A DNA stretch of 41,181 nucleotides, from contig JAAENB010000665.1 in the NCBI GenBank assembly GCA_024224995.1, positions 1 through 41,181 on the forward strand. Direction: 5' to 3'. A model generated the notes under the pieces. It had not been told where the DNA came from, did not search any database, and saw nothing but the letters and a program-made list of their open reading frames with translations. Within the stretch, counting starts at the first letter, position 1. The number at the start of each line of letters is the position of its first letter. Below, piece after piece: positions 30,301-38,919 of this stretch. Source of the stretch: a bacterium. Its GTDB lineage: Bacteria > Spirochaetota > UBA4802 > UBA5550. A program made the position numbers and the translations under genes.

Positions 30301-33300
30301 TATAAAAGAAGATTCAATAGAAATTAAAACAGAGATAACAAGACAAAATGAAGCAGAAGCAGAAACAACAATAGAATGTCATCCCTTATCCGCAGGGCAG
30401 AAAGACCTCTGGATGATTTATAAAATCTCCCCTGAAAATTATGCTTATAATGTTTCAAATATTTTCCGTGTTAATGACAAACTCAATATAGAAGCACTAA
30501 GAAAAGCATACAAACAGTTAATTCTTCGTCATCCTGTCCTCAGAACCAGGTTCATAGAGTTAAACAATACGCCAGTTCAAGAAATCAATCCAGAAGCGAA
30601 ATTATTTTTTCAACACAAAGAAATTGCAACAAAAACGGAAGACGACCTGATTGATTTTCTCAAGCCACTTGCACGGGAACCGTTTAACCTTGAGGAAGGT
30701 CCTTTGGTTCGTCTTCATGTATTTACTGACTCATCTCTTCCAAACAGTTCGAATATTATTTTAATAACATTCCACCATATCATTTATGATGGAACATCAA
30801 TACTTACTCTGGTTGAGGACATGCGAAGCTATTATCTGGCGGAAGTACGGGGAAAAACGCCCCCCTTACCACCTCTGGAAACCACTTATGAAGATTTTGT
30901 CACTTGGCAGGAAGATATGTTAAGCAGTGCTGAAGGCAAAAAACACAAAGATTACTGGCTTAATAAACTATCCGGAGAATTGCCGGTACTGGAGCTTCCA
31001 ACTGATAATCCGGCATCAAAGGCCCGTGATTACATAGGAGAAACCTTCATAAGCGAAATTTCCGAAGAGGAAACAAACCAGCTAAAGAAACTGGCCTGGA
31101 GTGAAAAGGTATTTCTATATCCCCTTATGTTGAGCGCCTATACAATTCTCCTCCATAGATATTCCGGACAAGATGATATACTTGTTGGTTCCCCAGTCTC
31201 CGGTCGACCAGGGAAAAAATTCAATAAACTCATGGGATTCTTTGTAAACATGGTAGTTCTACGAATGAATTGCAATGACAATATGACTTTCAGAGAATTT
31301 CTACGCCAGGTTCAGAATACGGTTTCGGAAGCTCTGACCCATGGAGATTACCCTCTTCATGAACTTACAAAGGATTTAAAAGGTAGCCGTGATAGTGGAC
31401 TATTATTTGACGCGGCATTTTTATTCCAGAATTACATTACAGGCAGCAACATAGAAAAATCAGGTATTGAACTGGACTTTAGACTTCACCAAAACGGTTA
31501 TTTTAATTTTAACCTGGAAATAATTGAGCACGACAACAAATGTTTACTATTTTTTAAATATAACTCTGACCTTTATGGTCAAGAGACCATTGCAAGAATA
31601 TCTGACCAGTATAAAGAGATCCTTAACTCAATAAAATTAAATGTGGAACAAAAAATTTCAGAAATCAATTTAATTCCCGCTTCAGAAAAAGAAAAATTAC
31701 TATTTCACTTTAATAATAACAGCCTAACATATCCTAAGAACAAAACTATGAATGAGTTATTCCAAGAACAGGCAGAAAAAACTCCTACAAATACAGCATT
31801 AGTATATGAAAATACACAATTATCCTACCGGGAACTTAATGAAAAGGCAAACCAGGCGGGTCATGAATTAAGGAACAGGGGAGTAAAAGCGGATACTGTA
31901 GTTGGCATTATGCTGGACCGTTCTGTGGAAATGATAACAGGAATTTTATCAATTATAAAGGCTGGTGGCGCATACCTTCCAATCCCCGTAGATTACCCCG
32001 AAGACAGAATCAGTTATTTAGTTGAAAACAGTGGACTTTCCATAATTCTTTCCAATGGAAATATTAAAAATATGCTGGATGCGAGTCTAAGGAATGAAAA
32101 GGTTGATATAATTGATATTAAAGATCCATCACTATATCAAAACCCAAAAACAAATCCTGAAATTGTTACTATGCCCGAAAACCTTGCCTATGTTATTTAC
32201 ACTTCAGGGTCAACAGGAAAGCCTAAGGGAGTAATGGTAGAGCAACAGAATGTTGTTAACCTGGTCTTTGGATTACATGAGAGGATATATAAGAAGTACC
32301 ATGAAAATTTAAACGTCGCACTGGTAGCACCTTACTTTTTTGATCCATCAGTACAACAGATTTTTGCCGCTTTATTATTAGGACATGCTTTACATGTTGT
32401 ACCGGAAGAGAGCAGGATAGAGGGAGATTCTTTATTGCGATATCTAAAAAAGCACAAAATAGAAATTTCAGATGGCACTCCAATTCACATACAACTTCTC
32501 CAGGAAAGTATGACCAGGAGCAATACCACCTGCAATGTAAAACATTTCATAATCGGTGGAGAGGCTCTACATCGAGATGTGGTTGAACGTTTTTTTAACA
32601 ATTACCAAGAAAATAATCCCGTAATTACTAATATATATGGCCCAACCGAATGCTGTGTTGATTCAACATCGTATGAAGTTACGATAAATACCATTGATGA
32701 TTATAGCAATATTCCAATAGGCAAACCAATGCCGAATGAACAAGTCTATATCCTGGATAAAAATAAGCAACTCACACCACTTGGGGTTCCGGGAGAACTT
32801 CATATTAGTGGTGATGGCGTATCGAGAGGGTATCTTAACAAGCCGGAACTAACAAAAGCAAGTTTTATAGATGATCCCTTTAATAAAGAAAGAAGGATGT
32901 ACAGTACCGGTGATCGCGTCCGATGGACCCCCGATGGAAATATTGAATTTCTTGAACGAATAGATCATCAAGTAAAGATTAGAGGATTCAGAATTGAACT
33001 GGGAGAGATAGAAAAAACACTTTACGATTTCGAAAGACATACAGATTATATGGATAATGTTGATCCCGAAATGCTCCCAACAAAACTTGCAAATCTAAAA
33101 CGTTGCACTAAATGCCTTATTTCAGAAAATTATCCTGGTGTAGAATTTGATGAAGATGGAGTATGTAATTTTTGTCATGAGTTTGAGGAGTACGAGACTC
33201 ACGCACAGGCTTATTTTCAAAATATTGATGACCTGAAGGCATTGATTGGTGGAGCCCAAAAAGCCAAGAAAAACGATTCGGAGTATGACTGCCTGCTACT

Positions 33301-35395
33301 TTTCAGTGGTGGAAAAGACAGTTCCTATGTACTATACCGACTGGTTGAACTTGGGCTAAAAGTACTGGCTTTTACCTTTGACAATGGGTACATTTCAGAT
33401 ATGGCTTTTGAAAATATTGAGAGAATTACTTCGAAACTTGGTGTTGATAGTGTTATTTCTGACGCAAAAAAAATGAATGATATTTTTGTGGAAAGTTTAA
33501 ATTTGGATCAAACAGTTTGCAACGGCTGTTTTAAAGCTCTTACAACAATCGGTATGGAAGTTGCTCTTGAAAAAAATATCAACATGATATTTACCGGATT
33601 ATCAAGAGGCCAAATTTTCGATACGAAGCTTCATGGATTACTCAAACAAAAAACTTATGATATTAAAGAGATAGAGGAGAAACTTCTTCTTTTTAGAAAA
33701 CTATACCACTCTACCGGTGATAGAATAGTTGAACTTTTGGATGTTGAGTTTGAAAATGACACTATGGACAATATTCATTTTATAGACTTTTTCAGATATG
33801 AAAATGTCTCGGTGAATGCAGTAAAAGAATACTTGAAAAAAACAGATGAATATTGGAACCAGCCATTAGATACCGGTTTTTGTTCAACAAACTGTATCAT
33901 CAATGATGTGGGAATCTATGTGCATTCAAGGGATCTCGAATACCACAATTACGAAGGACCGTTAAGCTGGGATATTCGTCTCGGTGTTAGTACACGAGAA
34001 GGGGTTATTGATGAAGTTGGTTTTCACAGCGAGATTGATAGGGTTGGCACTATTCTTGATGAAATAGGATACCTGACACCCCCGATTAAAGATGTTGTTG
34101 TAATCGACAGAGAGGACAATAACGGCAGCAAATCTCTTTGCGCGTATTTCACTTCAGATAAAGAAGTTACAACACTCAAACTCAGAGAATACTTATTGCA
34201 GAAGCTGCCCGACTATATGGTTCCAAACTATTTTGTACAAGTTGATACAATTCCTATGACTCAAAACGGAAAAGTAGACCGGAAAGCCTTACCCGACCCT
34301 AAAGATTTTGCAATAAATAAGGGATCCGAATATATTTCACCAAGAAATGAAACTGAAAAACAATTGGCCCATATATGGTCAGAAGTACTCGGTGTTGAAG
34401 GAATTGGAATTGATGATAATTTTTTTGAAATGGGTGGAGATTCCATCCTGGCTATTAAGGTCATACAAAAAATCAATAGCGGATTCAATATTGAAGTTCC
34501 AATTTCAGCGATAATGAGAAATTCTACTATCAGGGGGCTTGCTGAACTCAGTGACTTTGAAGGATCAGTTGTCCCCATAGTGGACACGGAACAGGATAAA
34601 AGTAGTAAGAAAGCTGAAATGGACAAGTATGAAATGATCCTTATAAAAAGAGGCGAAGGAGAAGGTGAGCCCAAAAATTGTTTCTTTATACATACGGGTT
34701 TTGGTAATGTTACCCCCTACCTGTTGCTCAGCGAAAAACTGGATCCGGAAATTACCTGTTGGGGATTTTTAGCAGACAAAGAATATATTGCGTATAATCG
34801 CATAATTTTTGAAAATATAGCAGAAACATATATAAAAAAAATTCGGGAAAAACAACCGAAAGGACCGTATAACATTAGCGGATACTGCCTTGCCGCGACT
34901 ATTGCATTTGAAATAGCACGACAACTGGAAGCGGCTGGGGAAGAGGTTAGTAACTTGGTGTTAATCAGCGCTGGGGCTCCACAGAAAGATTTTTGGTCTA
35001 CTCAGAACATTTTCGATAAAATGTCTTCTCTATTGAAAGATTTAAAAGCAGACAAAATTTCATTAGAATATGCGATAGAAAATATGCCATATTCAATTAC
35101 TGTTGGATTTCCAGATATTGAAAAAATAGACAAAGAAATTTTCATCAAAGAACTTATGTTTATTGAAAATATCCAGAATGGACGTGAGAACTATTTTCCA
35201 AAAACAAAGCTCAAAACCGAACCTTTTTATATCAAAGCAGAAGAAAGAGATTTCAATGAAAGTCATTGGCTGCACTTTTGCAAGAATGGAATTAAATTTC
35301 AATCTTTTGAGGGAAACCATGAAAGCATTTTCCAGGAACCAATTGTAGATAAAATCGCGTCAGTAGTTGGTCCTATGCTAACAGCAAAAAGTTAA
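27377..35395 (+). CDS. Hybrid PKS-NRPS megasynthase with interrupted adenylation domain
   Basis: The 2672-residue protein reads in order as follows. Ketosynthase, about 15-440, with complete triad C187 (DTACSAS), H322 (EAHGTGTS), H362 (NIGHLEG). KS linker and an acyltransferase-like remnant, about 530-700, with GHGTG in place of GHSxG. Linker ending PVYQFNRGAFWLEK. Charged helical segment, about 920-985. Condensation domain, about 990-1440, with HHIIYDG at 1133-1139. Adenylation domain from about 1470, with YTSGSTGKPKG at 1608 and RGFRIELGEIE at 1869-1879. An inserted zinc-ribbon/PP-loop domain, about 1889-2232. The adenylation C-terminus with LPDYMVP and NGKVDRKALP at about 2240-2310. Carrier domain with Ser2356 (GGDSI). 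Thioesterase, about 2420-2672, with Cys2504 (SGYCLAA) and His2648 (GNHES). It would add a polyketide unit, then one amino acid whose pocket resembles Gln/Glu, then release. No carrier lies between KS and C, so the upstream protein likely helps. The NRPS half is richer in A/T than the KS half. Confidence 0.92.
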   Translation: MKKDSEQKPNQYNADSSDIAIIGISCRVPGAENYSEFWQNLDKGINSISEIDESRMKLDSFFSPDYSDPNKSHSKWGGFLKNIDAFDNKFFQISPAEAKNMDPQQRILLEETWKCIEDAGISQNSLSASRTDVYIGFMATDYKQLSVDDSFEVNQYSCSGSYSSILANRISFYFGLTGFSKAIDTACSASMAAIYDAVNTLQTQNSDYAFVGGVNMILHPYKYISFSKARMLSPDGQCKTFDKDANGYVPGEGVAVILLQPLKKALDEKNNIYGVIKGSAVNHVGRARHLSAPTVKSQKELLLSAFNNANIDPGKLSYIEAHGTGTSLGDPIEIEALSTAFREHTEKKQFCKIGSAKSNIGHLEGAAGIAGVIKVLMMMKNRHIPASLNISNYNPLINWESTPFVIATEGADWTSDEPLLAGVSSFGFGGVNGHVVLESFQYPVETEETNGISLPFILSAKSAFSLEQVIKRWKAFVNSDEFSRMKLKDICGTLTHGRTPLKFRIAGVVSSKEDIKSILHETDLPVQGSTLKKTALLIGQYTDRDISVSSLCSRFPFLNDYITPILDVIEKHTGKREICNTNDSLNEFIGLYITSQLLLSPGLEPDLVAGHGTGALVSYALSGALPVEQVVDSFFNKEPGSSLEPVRPLVPLLNPITGEIEYPHKFDAEYVESLISESKVDAATYEEYFKKARTLFESQFTFKNYLLKWNRALQQVDLSAEKLFRENGNENKSAYKLLLMVMIFSALRLLYEKWDLEEHFPENKTPFYDLVNLIVDEVITNDEFVAVLAARVPDYGKIAGSMNTRQKKIKHPYQAPDRLNKLGSINNAGRWIDVNPELLKSYTVIQTGSTNPGIQNSVQIEIDENINPGLLKSMVNLWLLGADIQWDKIISDGSFYKKPLPVYQFNRGAFWLEKAKNLEGKKNMEKITDSNEIDEMKKMNNHGETQDMKIELIKELKSEIIAELKAELKAGLKENIKEDSIEIKTEITRQNEAEAETTIECHPLSAGQKDLWMIYKISPENYAYNVSNIFRVNDKLNIEALRKAYKQLILRHPVLRTRFIELNNTPVQEINPEAKLFFQHKEIATKTEDDLIDFLKPLAREPFNLEEGPLVRLHVFTDSSLPNSSNIILITFHHIIYDGTSILTLVEDMRSYYLAEVRGKTPPLPPLETTYEDFVTWQEDMLSSAEGKKHKDYWLNKLSGELPVLELPTDNPASKARDYIGETFISEISEEETNQLKKLAWSEKVFLYPLMLSAYTILLHRYSGQDDILVGSPVSGRPGKKFNKLMGFFVNMVVLRMNCNDNMTFREFLRQVQNTVSEALTHGDYPLHELTKDLKGSRDSGLLFDAAFLFQNYITGSNIEKSGIELDFRLHQNGYFNFNLEIIEHDNKCLLFFKYNSDLYGQETIARISDQYKEILNSIKLNVEQKISEINLIPASEKEKLLFHFNNNSLTYPKNKTMNELFQEQAEKTPTNTALVYENTQLSYRELNEKANQAGHELRNRGVKADTVVGIMLDRSVEMITGILSIIKAGGAYLPIPVDYPEDRISYLVENSGLSIILSNGNIKNMLDASLRNEKVDIIDIKDPSLYQNPKTNPEIVTMPENLAYVIYTSGSTGKPKGVMVEQQNVVNLVFGLHERIYKKYHENLNVALVAPYFFDPSVQQIFAALLLGHALHVVPEESRIEGDSLLRYLKKHKIEISDGTPIHIQLLQESMTRSNTTCNVKHFIIGGEALHRDVVERFFNNYQENNPVITNIYGPTECCVDSTSYEVTINTIDDYSNIPIGKPMPNEQVYILDKNKQLTPLGVPGELHISGDGVSRGYLNKPELTKASFIDDPFNKERRMYSTGDRVRWTPDGNIEFLERIDHQVKIRGFRIELGEIEKTLYDFERHTDYMDNVDPEMLPTKLANLKRCTKCLISENYPGVEFDEDGVCNFCHEFEEYETHAQAYFQNIDDLKALIGGAQKAKKNDSEYDCLLLFSGGKDSSYVLYRLVELGLKVLAFTFDNGYISDMAFENIERITSKLGVDSVISDAKKMNDIFVESLNLDQTVCNGCFKALTTIGMEVALEKNINMIFTGLSRGQIFDTKLHGLLKQKTYDIKEIEEKLLLFRKLYHSTGDRIVELLDVEFENDTMDNIHFIDFFRYENVSVNAVKEYLKKTDEYWNQPLDTGFCSTNCIINDVGIYVHSRDLEYHNYEGPLSWDIRLGVSTREGVIDEVGFHSEIDRVGTILDEIGYLTPPIKDVVVIDREDNNGSKSLCAYFTSDKEVTTLKLREYLLQKLPDYMVPNYFVQVDTIPMTQNGKVDRKALPDPKDFAINKGSEYISPRNETEKQLAHIWSEVLGVEGIGIDDNFFEMGGDSILAIKVIQKINSGFNIEVPISAIMRNSTIRGLAELSDFEGSVVPIVDTEQDKSSKKAEMDKYEMILIKRGEGEGEPKNCFFIHTGFGNVTPYLLLSEKLDPEITCWGFLADKEYIAYNRIIFENIAETYIKKIREKQPKGPYNISGYCLAATIAFEIARQLEAAGEEVSNLVLISAGAPQKDFWSTQNIFDKMSSLLKDLKADKISLEYAIENMPYSITVGFPDIEKIDKEIFIKELMFIENIQNGRENYFPKTKLKTEPFYIKAEERDFNESHWLHFCKNGIKFQSFEGNHESIFQEPIVDKIASVVGPMLTAKS
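28964..30115 (+). other. Catalytically dead acyltransferase remnant within the megasynthase
   Basis: Residues about 530-913 keep the shape of a PKS acyltransferase region: LLSPGLEPDLVAGHGTGALV followed by SYALSGALPVEQVVD, then a linker with the usual end PVYQFNRGAFWLEK. The nucleophile elbow reads G-H-G-T-G (Gly612), so the catalytic Ser is gone and much of the normal domain length between the motifs is missing. The KS must therefore rely on a separate acyltransferase (trans-AT) or accept a unit loaded in another way. Confidence 0.65.
33041..34072 (+). other. PP-loop/zinc-ribbon domain inserted in the adenylation domain
   Basis: About 345 residues lie between adenylation core motif A8 and the start of the C-terminal subdomain. 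They open with a Cys4 ribbon (RCTKCLIS at 1909-1916, VCNFC at 1929-1933, with FDEDGVCNFC between), as in N-acetyl-sugar amidotransferases. Next is the PP-loop LLLFSGGKDSSYVL (SGGKDS 1977-1982), which binds ATP and releases pyrophosphate. Further Cys pairs are CNGC (2048, 2051) and CSTNC (2169, 2173). Known PP-loop relatives activate a carbonyl with ATP and then add ammonia or sulfur. The frame is continuous through both joins. Confidence 0.85.
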
Positions 35396-35548
35396 GCTAT
35401 TCAACGGGAGCTGCTTGCCACAATAGGAAGCATGGTATACATGATGCAGCTTCTCATTAAAAGTTAGATTACATAATATCCCCCATTCCTGCGCTTAATA
35501 ATCCAGAAAGATGTAGGCAATGGGGGGAAACTGCATAGAGAACATTAT

Positions 35549-36928
35549 ATGGATAACAATAAAACCGGAAAAAACAACATCTTCGAAGGAAAAATCCTAC
35601 CAACAACAATGAAACTTGCCATGCCAATAGCAGCAAGCAACTTCCTCATGTTCCTCTATTTTATCGCCGATACGATCTTCATATCCCGGATAGACACCAC
35701 TTCTACTGCCATATTAAGCGGCGTAGGACTCATCTTCCCTATCTACATGATATTCCTGGCACTCCGGAACGGTATTACCTTTGGTGTAGGAACATTCGTT
35801 GCCCGGGGAATCGGGGAAAAAAACAGTTCTGCCATTAATAAAGCAGCAGATTCGGGCTTTGTTCTTTCTTTAATCCTTTCACTACTATTGGTATGCGGCG
35901 GTTATTTTTTTGGCCGGGACATGATCTCCCTGCTTGCGGGATCAAAATTATCGGGAGAAGCGGTGGAGCATGGTATTAATTATCTATATTATTACCTGCC
36001 GGGAATGGGAATTCTACTCCTGGAATCGGTACTGTTTGGCGTTCTTCAGGGAGAAGGCCTCATGAAGTATGCCGCCTGGGGATACGCCATTACGTTTATT
36101 CTGAATATTATCCTTGATCCTATTCTAATATTTACGTTTAATATGGGCGTAGCAGGGGCGTCACTGGCAACAACAATTTCAATCGCTATATCGGCCCTGT
36201 ACTTAATTTCGGTTATTTTTAGGAATAAATCATCCGTTAAAATAAACTGGAATATATTAAATGCGCAGAAAAAAATTGTTTATGAGATCACCCGGATTGG
36301 GCTATCCAACGCCGTTGGTTTCTTATGCATATCCGTTACAATTATATTTTTAAATAAAATAGTCAGTTCCATAGGAGAAGCGGAGATGAACGCCTGGATA
36401 ATCTGCCTCAGGGCAGACAACCTGCTCCTCCTTCCGTCCCAGACCATTTCAGCCGTAACAATGACCATGATCGGGCAAAATTACGGGAAGAAGAATTTAA
36501 AGCGGGTATGGGATATCTACCGGCGTCATATTCTCTATTGTGTCGTTGCGATATTTTTCCTTGCGGTTATATATATCACCCTGATTGCTCCCTTCTTGAT
36601 CAGCATATTGACAAATGTGCAGGCCGTTATAGACGGAGCGATGCTCCAGGTAAAGGTACTATCGTTTATGTATCTCACCAGCGCCTTTGTGTTTGTCTCG
36701 CTTTCGGCTTTCCTTGCAACGGGTCGGCCCATACCGCCGATTCTTATTAATGTAGCGAGAACGGCGCTTTTTATTGTGCCGCCGGCTTTTTTGCTTGTCT
36801 ATGTATTTAACATGGGCATGATTGGGGTCTTTGCAAGTCTTGGTTTTGGCAACCTCCTCTTAATGATTCTCTGCTGGTTCTGGACCAATCATCATTTGAA
36901 AAACCTGGAATATAAAGAGCTGGTGTAG
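35549..36928 (+). CDS. MATE-family multidrug/product exporter
   Basis: The 459-residue protein has twelve hydrophobic helices in two matching halves, as in MATE (MatE x2) cation-coupled exporters. Family features include the N-terminal PTTMKLAMPIAASNFLMFLY segment, ISRIDTTSTAILSGVGLIFP in helix 2, LLLPSQTISAVTMTMIGQNY at the start of the second half, and the long loop at mid-protein. It lies 153 bases after the megasynthase gene in the same direction and is the only transporter near it. It most likely exports the product of the PKS/NRPS proteins or gives self-resistance; that is inference from position. The ribosome site is weak (AGAGA). A palindrome of the CCCCCATT/AATGGGGG type (about 35480-35527) lies in the gap and may lower read-through. 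Confidence 0.88.
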   Translation: MDNNKTGKNNIFEGKILPTTMKLAMPIAASNFLMFLYFIADTIFISRIDTTSTAILSGVGLIFPIYMIFLALRNGITFGVGTFVARGIGEKNSSAINKAADSGFVLSLILSLLLVCGGYFFGRDMISLLAGSKLSGEAVEHGINYLYYYLPGMGILLLESVLFGVLQGEGLMKYAAWGYAITFILNIILDPILIFTFNMGVAGASLATTISIAISALYLISVIFRNKSSVKINWNILNAQKKIVYEITRIGLSNAVGFLCISVTIIFLNKIVSSIGEAEMNAWIICLRADNLLLLPSQTISAVTMTMIGQNYGKKNLKRVWDIYRRHILYCVVAIFFLAVIYITLIAPFLISILTNVQAVIDGAMLQVKVLSFMYLTSAFVFVSLSAFLATGRPIPPILINVARTALFIVPPAFLLVYVFNMGMIGVFASLGFGNLLLMILCWFWTNHHLKNLEYKELV

Positions 36929-36929
36929 C

Positions 36930-38096
36930 TTACCCAATTACTCCATTCTCTTTGAGAGCCTTTATCGCATCCGGCGAATACCCGTTTTGTTCCAGGATCT
37001 CATAATTATGATACCCCGCAGAAACACCTGCTGTTTCCGCGAAGTAATGACCCGACTCAAATTTGATAGGGTTCCCCAGCTGCCGGAGCGGCGAGCCTTT
37101 CATGGAATCAACAGTCACGATCATCTCGCGCTCCGAAAAAGGGGCGTTTTTAACAGCTTCCTCCAGGGTCCGCACCGGCTCAACGCAGGCATCGGTATTT
37201 GAAAAAAGGGCGTGCCACTCTTCCAGGGTTTTTGTTTCAATAACCGAAGCGATGCGCTTCTTAACACCGGAATTCCCAACTCCCTCTTCCGCCAGCTCGG
37301 GACAGCCGATTATATCACAGAAACGGTTAAAAAATTTTGGTTCAATTGGCCCTGCGGAAAGATATCTTCCATCGGCAGTACGGTAGTAATCATAAAGGGC
37401 TCCGCCATTCAAGAGTTCGGCCTCGGCTTCCGGCTCCTTGCCTCCTTCAAGAAAAGCGGCAGAGGAAAAAACAGTCATGGCAAAGGCAGCGTCTGTTATG
37501 GAGACGTCAATGTAATCACCAAGACCTGTATTCAAGCGCTTAATATAGGCAGCCTGCACGCCAATTACCAGGTTCTTGGACCCGCCGGCAATGTCGGCCA
37601 CCTGCAAGCCCGATAATGTTGGTCCGCTTGCGGTCCTGCCGGAATAGGAATCCAGGCCGGAAAGAGCCATATAATTAATATCATGCCCCGCCCGGGAAGC
37701 GTAGGAGCCAGTTTGACCGTAGCCCGTAAGTGAGCAATAGATAAGACTGGTGTTTATCTTTTTTAGCGTATTGTATCCAAGGCCAAATTTTTCCATTACA
37801 CCGGGGCGAAACTGTTCAATAACAATATCATATTCTTTAACCAGGCAGTAAATTATTTCCCGTGCTTCCTCGCGTTTCAGGTTTATGGTAAAAGATTTTT
37901 TTCCCCTGTTCACGTGAGCGTAAACCGCAGAAACATTGTCAACGAGAGGCGGAACAAAGCGCATCATGTCCTGTTGGGTTGAGTTTTCAACCTTGATGAT
38001 TTCCGCCCCCATATCGGCAAGGAGCATGGAGCCATAGGGGCCCGGCAGCAGGTAGGTAAAATCAAGTATTTTCATTCCATGCAGAGGCTTTTTCAT
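36930..38096 (-). CDS. CaiB/BaiF (type III) CoA-transferase or acyl-CoA racemase
   Basis: The 388-residue protein is of the family III CoA-transferases: MKILDFTYLLPGPYGSMLLADMGAEIIKVE at the start (given here in two parts: LLPGPYGSMLLADMGAEIIK), GKKSFTINLK, DIVIEQFRPGVMEKFGLGY, SLTGYGQTGSYASRAGHDIN with the catalytic-Asp region, and the GxYLSAGPIEPKFF segment. The length is typical of alpha-methylacyl-CoA racemase and of formyl-/carnitine-CoA transferases. These move CoA between acids or invert a methyl-branched acyl-CoA. The nearby beta-oxidation operon suggests it activates or epimerises acyl groups for that pathway. The TTGATTAATT-free gap to the convergent MATE gene is one base, so the two transcripts run into each other. 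GGAG lies 6 bases before the ATG. Confidence 0.88.
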   Translation of the reverse strand: MKKPLHGMKILDFTYLLPGPYGSMLLADMGAEIIKVENSTQQDMMRFVPPLVDNVSAVYAHVNRGKKSFTINLKREEAREIIYCLVKEYDIVIEQFRPGVMEKFGLGYNTLKKINTSLIYCSLTGYGQTGSYASRAGHDINYMALSGLDSYSGRTASGPTLSGLQVADIAGGSKNLVIGVQAAYIKRLNTGLGDYIDVSITDAAFAMTVFSSAAFLEGGKEPEAEAELLNGGALYDYYRTADGRYLSAGPIEPKFFNRFCDIIGCPELAEEGVGNSGVKKRIASVIETKTLEEWHALFSNTDACVEPVRTLEEAVKNAPFSEREMIVTVDSMKGSPLRQLGNPIKFESGHYFAETAGVSAGYHNYEILEQNGYSPDAIKALKENGVIG

Positions 38097-38182
38097 CTAT
38101 TTCTCCGGTTTCTTATTATTCAGTATAATTCCATACTTTATAGCACGCTGAAAATTGAGCAAGTAAAATCCGAACAAAATCT

Positions 38183-38211
38183 TTGACTTTGAGAAGTTCG
38201 ATTAATTTAAT
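38183..38211 (+). promoter_or_regulatory. Sigma-70-type promoter for the M23 lipoprotein
   Basis: TTGACT (38183-38188) and TTTAAT (38206-38211) are 17 bases apart. A start near 38218 would give a leader of about 50 bases with a GGGGG ribosome-like stretch before the ATG at 38269. Confidence 0.45.
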
Positions 38212-38268
38212 TGACAAAAAACCTTATTTCAAAACAGAATTGATTCATTTCATATTCGGGGGCATGCC

Positions 38269-38907
38269 ATGCGAAGGACTAGATTATTTGTTACGATTAT
38301 TATCATGCTGTACAGTATTTCATGCGATCCTGCTCAGCAAGAAGAAGAATTCATATACGAAAAGCCCATGATTCCTTCGGCGGGGCTCCTGGCACGCTGC
38401 CCGGTTTCAGACGGATTTGATTTCCCTGTTGGCCCCCCAAACGCAAAGGGCTATTACAATGCCCAGCGCTTTGGCAAAAACACGCACCTGGGTGAAGACT
38501 GGAACGGTGTAGGCGGCGGCAATACCGATCTTGGGGACCCGGTTTACGCTCCAGCCAACGGTATTGTTCTCTTTGCCCGGGACATAAAAATTGGCTGGGG
38601 GAATGTGGTTAGAATTATCCATAATGTGGGAAGTAAAAAAAAGCCGCGATATGTAGAATCTCTCTATGGTCACATGGAAAATCTCAGGATTAAAAAAAAT
38701 TCTATTGTAAGACGGGGCCAGCAGCTTGGAACAATCGGCAACCTGGACGGGTATTATGCGGCCCATCTCCATTTTGAGATCCGGGAAACCCCGGGGCTTC
38801 CCATTATGCTTGGGTATTCCACGCAAAACAAGGGGTTTGTCTCTCCTACACGGTTTATCAAGAAACACCGTCCCCGGAGGACGCGAACAAAAAAAGGCCG
38901 GAAGTAA
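38269..38907 (+). CDS. M23 (LytM-type) peptidase lipoprotein
   Basis: The 212-residue protein begins with a signal sequence ending MLYSISC, a plausible lipobox (Cys about 19). The M23 zinc-peptidase domain (about 65-185) shows THLGEDWNG (HxxxD, first two zinc ligands), DPVYAPANGIVLFA, the SLYGHM strand, VRRGQQLGTIGN, and AAHLHFEIRE (HxH: base and third ligand). All four key residues are present, so it should be active, unlike EnvC-type activators. It probably cuts peptidoglycan cross-links in the periplasm. The last 15 residues are strongly basic (KKHRPRRTRTKKGRK), perhaps for holding to the cell wall. The stop codon lies inside the loop of the hairpin that terminates the facing operon. Confidence 0.88.
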   Translation: MRRTRLFVTIIIMLYSISCDPAQQEEEFIYEKPMIPSAGLLARCPVSDGFDFPVGPPNAKGYYNAQRFGKNTHLGEDWNGVGGGNTDLGDPVYAPANGIVLFARDIKIGWGNVVRIIHNVGSKKKPRYVESLYGHMENLRIKKNSIVRRGQQLGTIGNLDGYYAAHLHFEIRETPGLPIMLGYSTQNKGFVSPTRFIKKHRPRRTRTKKGRK

Positions 38908-38919
38908 AAACTTCCGGCC
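38889..38919 (-). terminator. Terminator of the minus-strand beta-oxidation operon
   Basis: GGCCGGAAG (38896-38904) pairs with CTTCCGGCC (38911-38919) around a 6-base loop. Read on the minus strand, the stem runs into seven T (A-run at 38889-38895). It lies 36 bases after the enoyl-CoA hydratase stop and overlaps the end of the M23 gene. Confidence 0.8.

Noticed and set aside
37212..37616. 134-codon plus-strand frame opposite the CoA-transferase
   Set aside because: Antisense to a well-supported family III CoA-transferase; no ribosome site or recognisable pattern.
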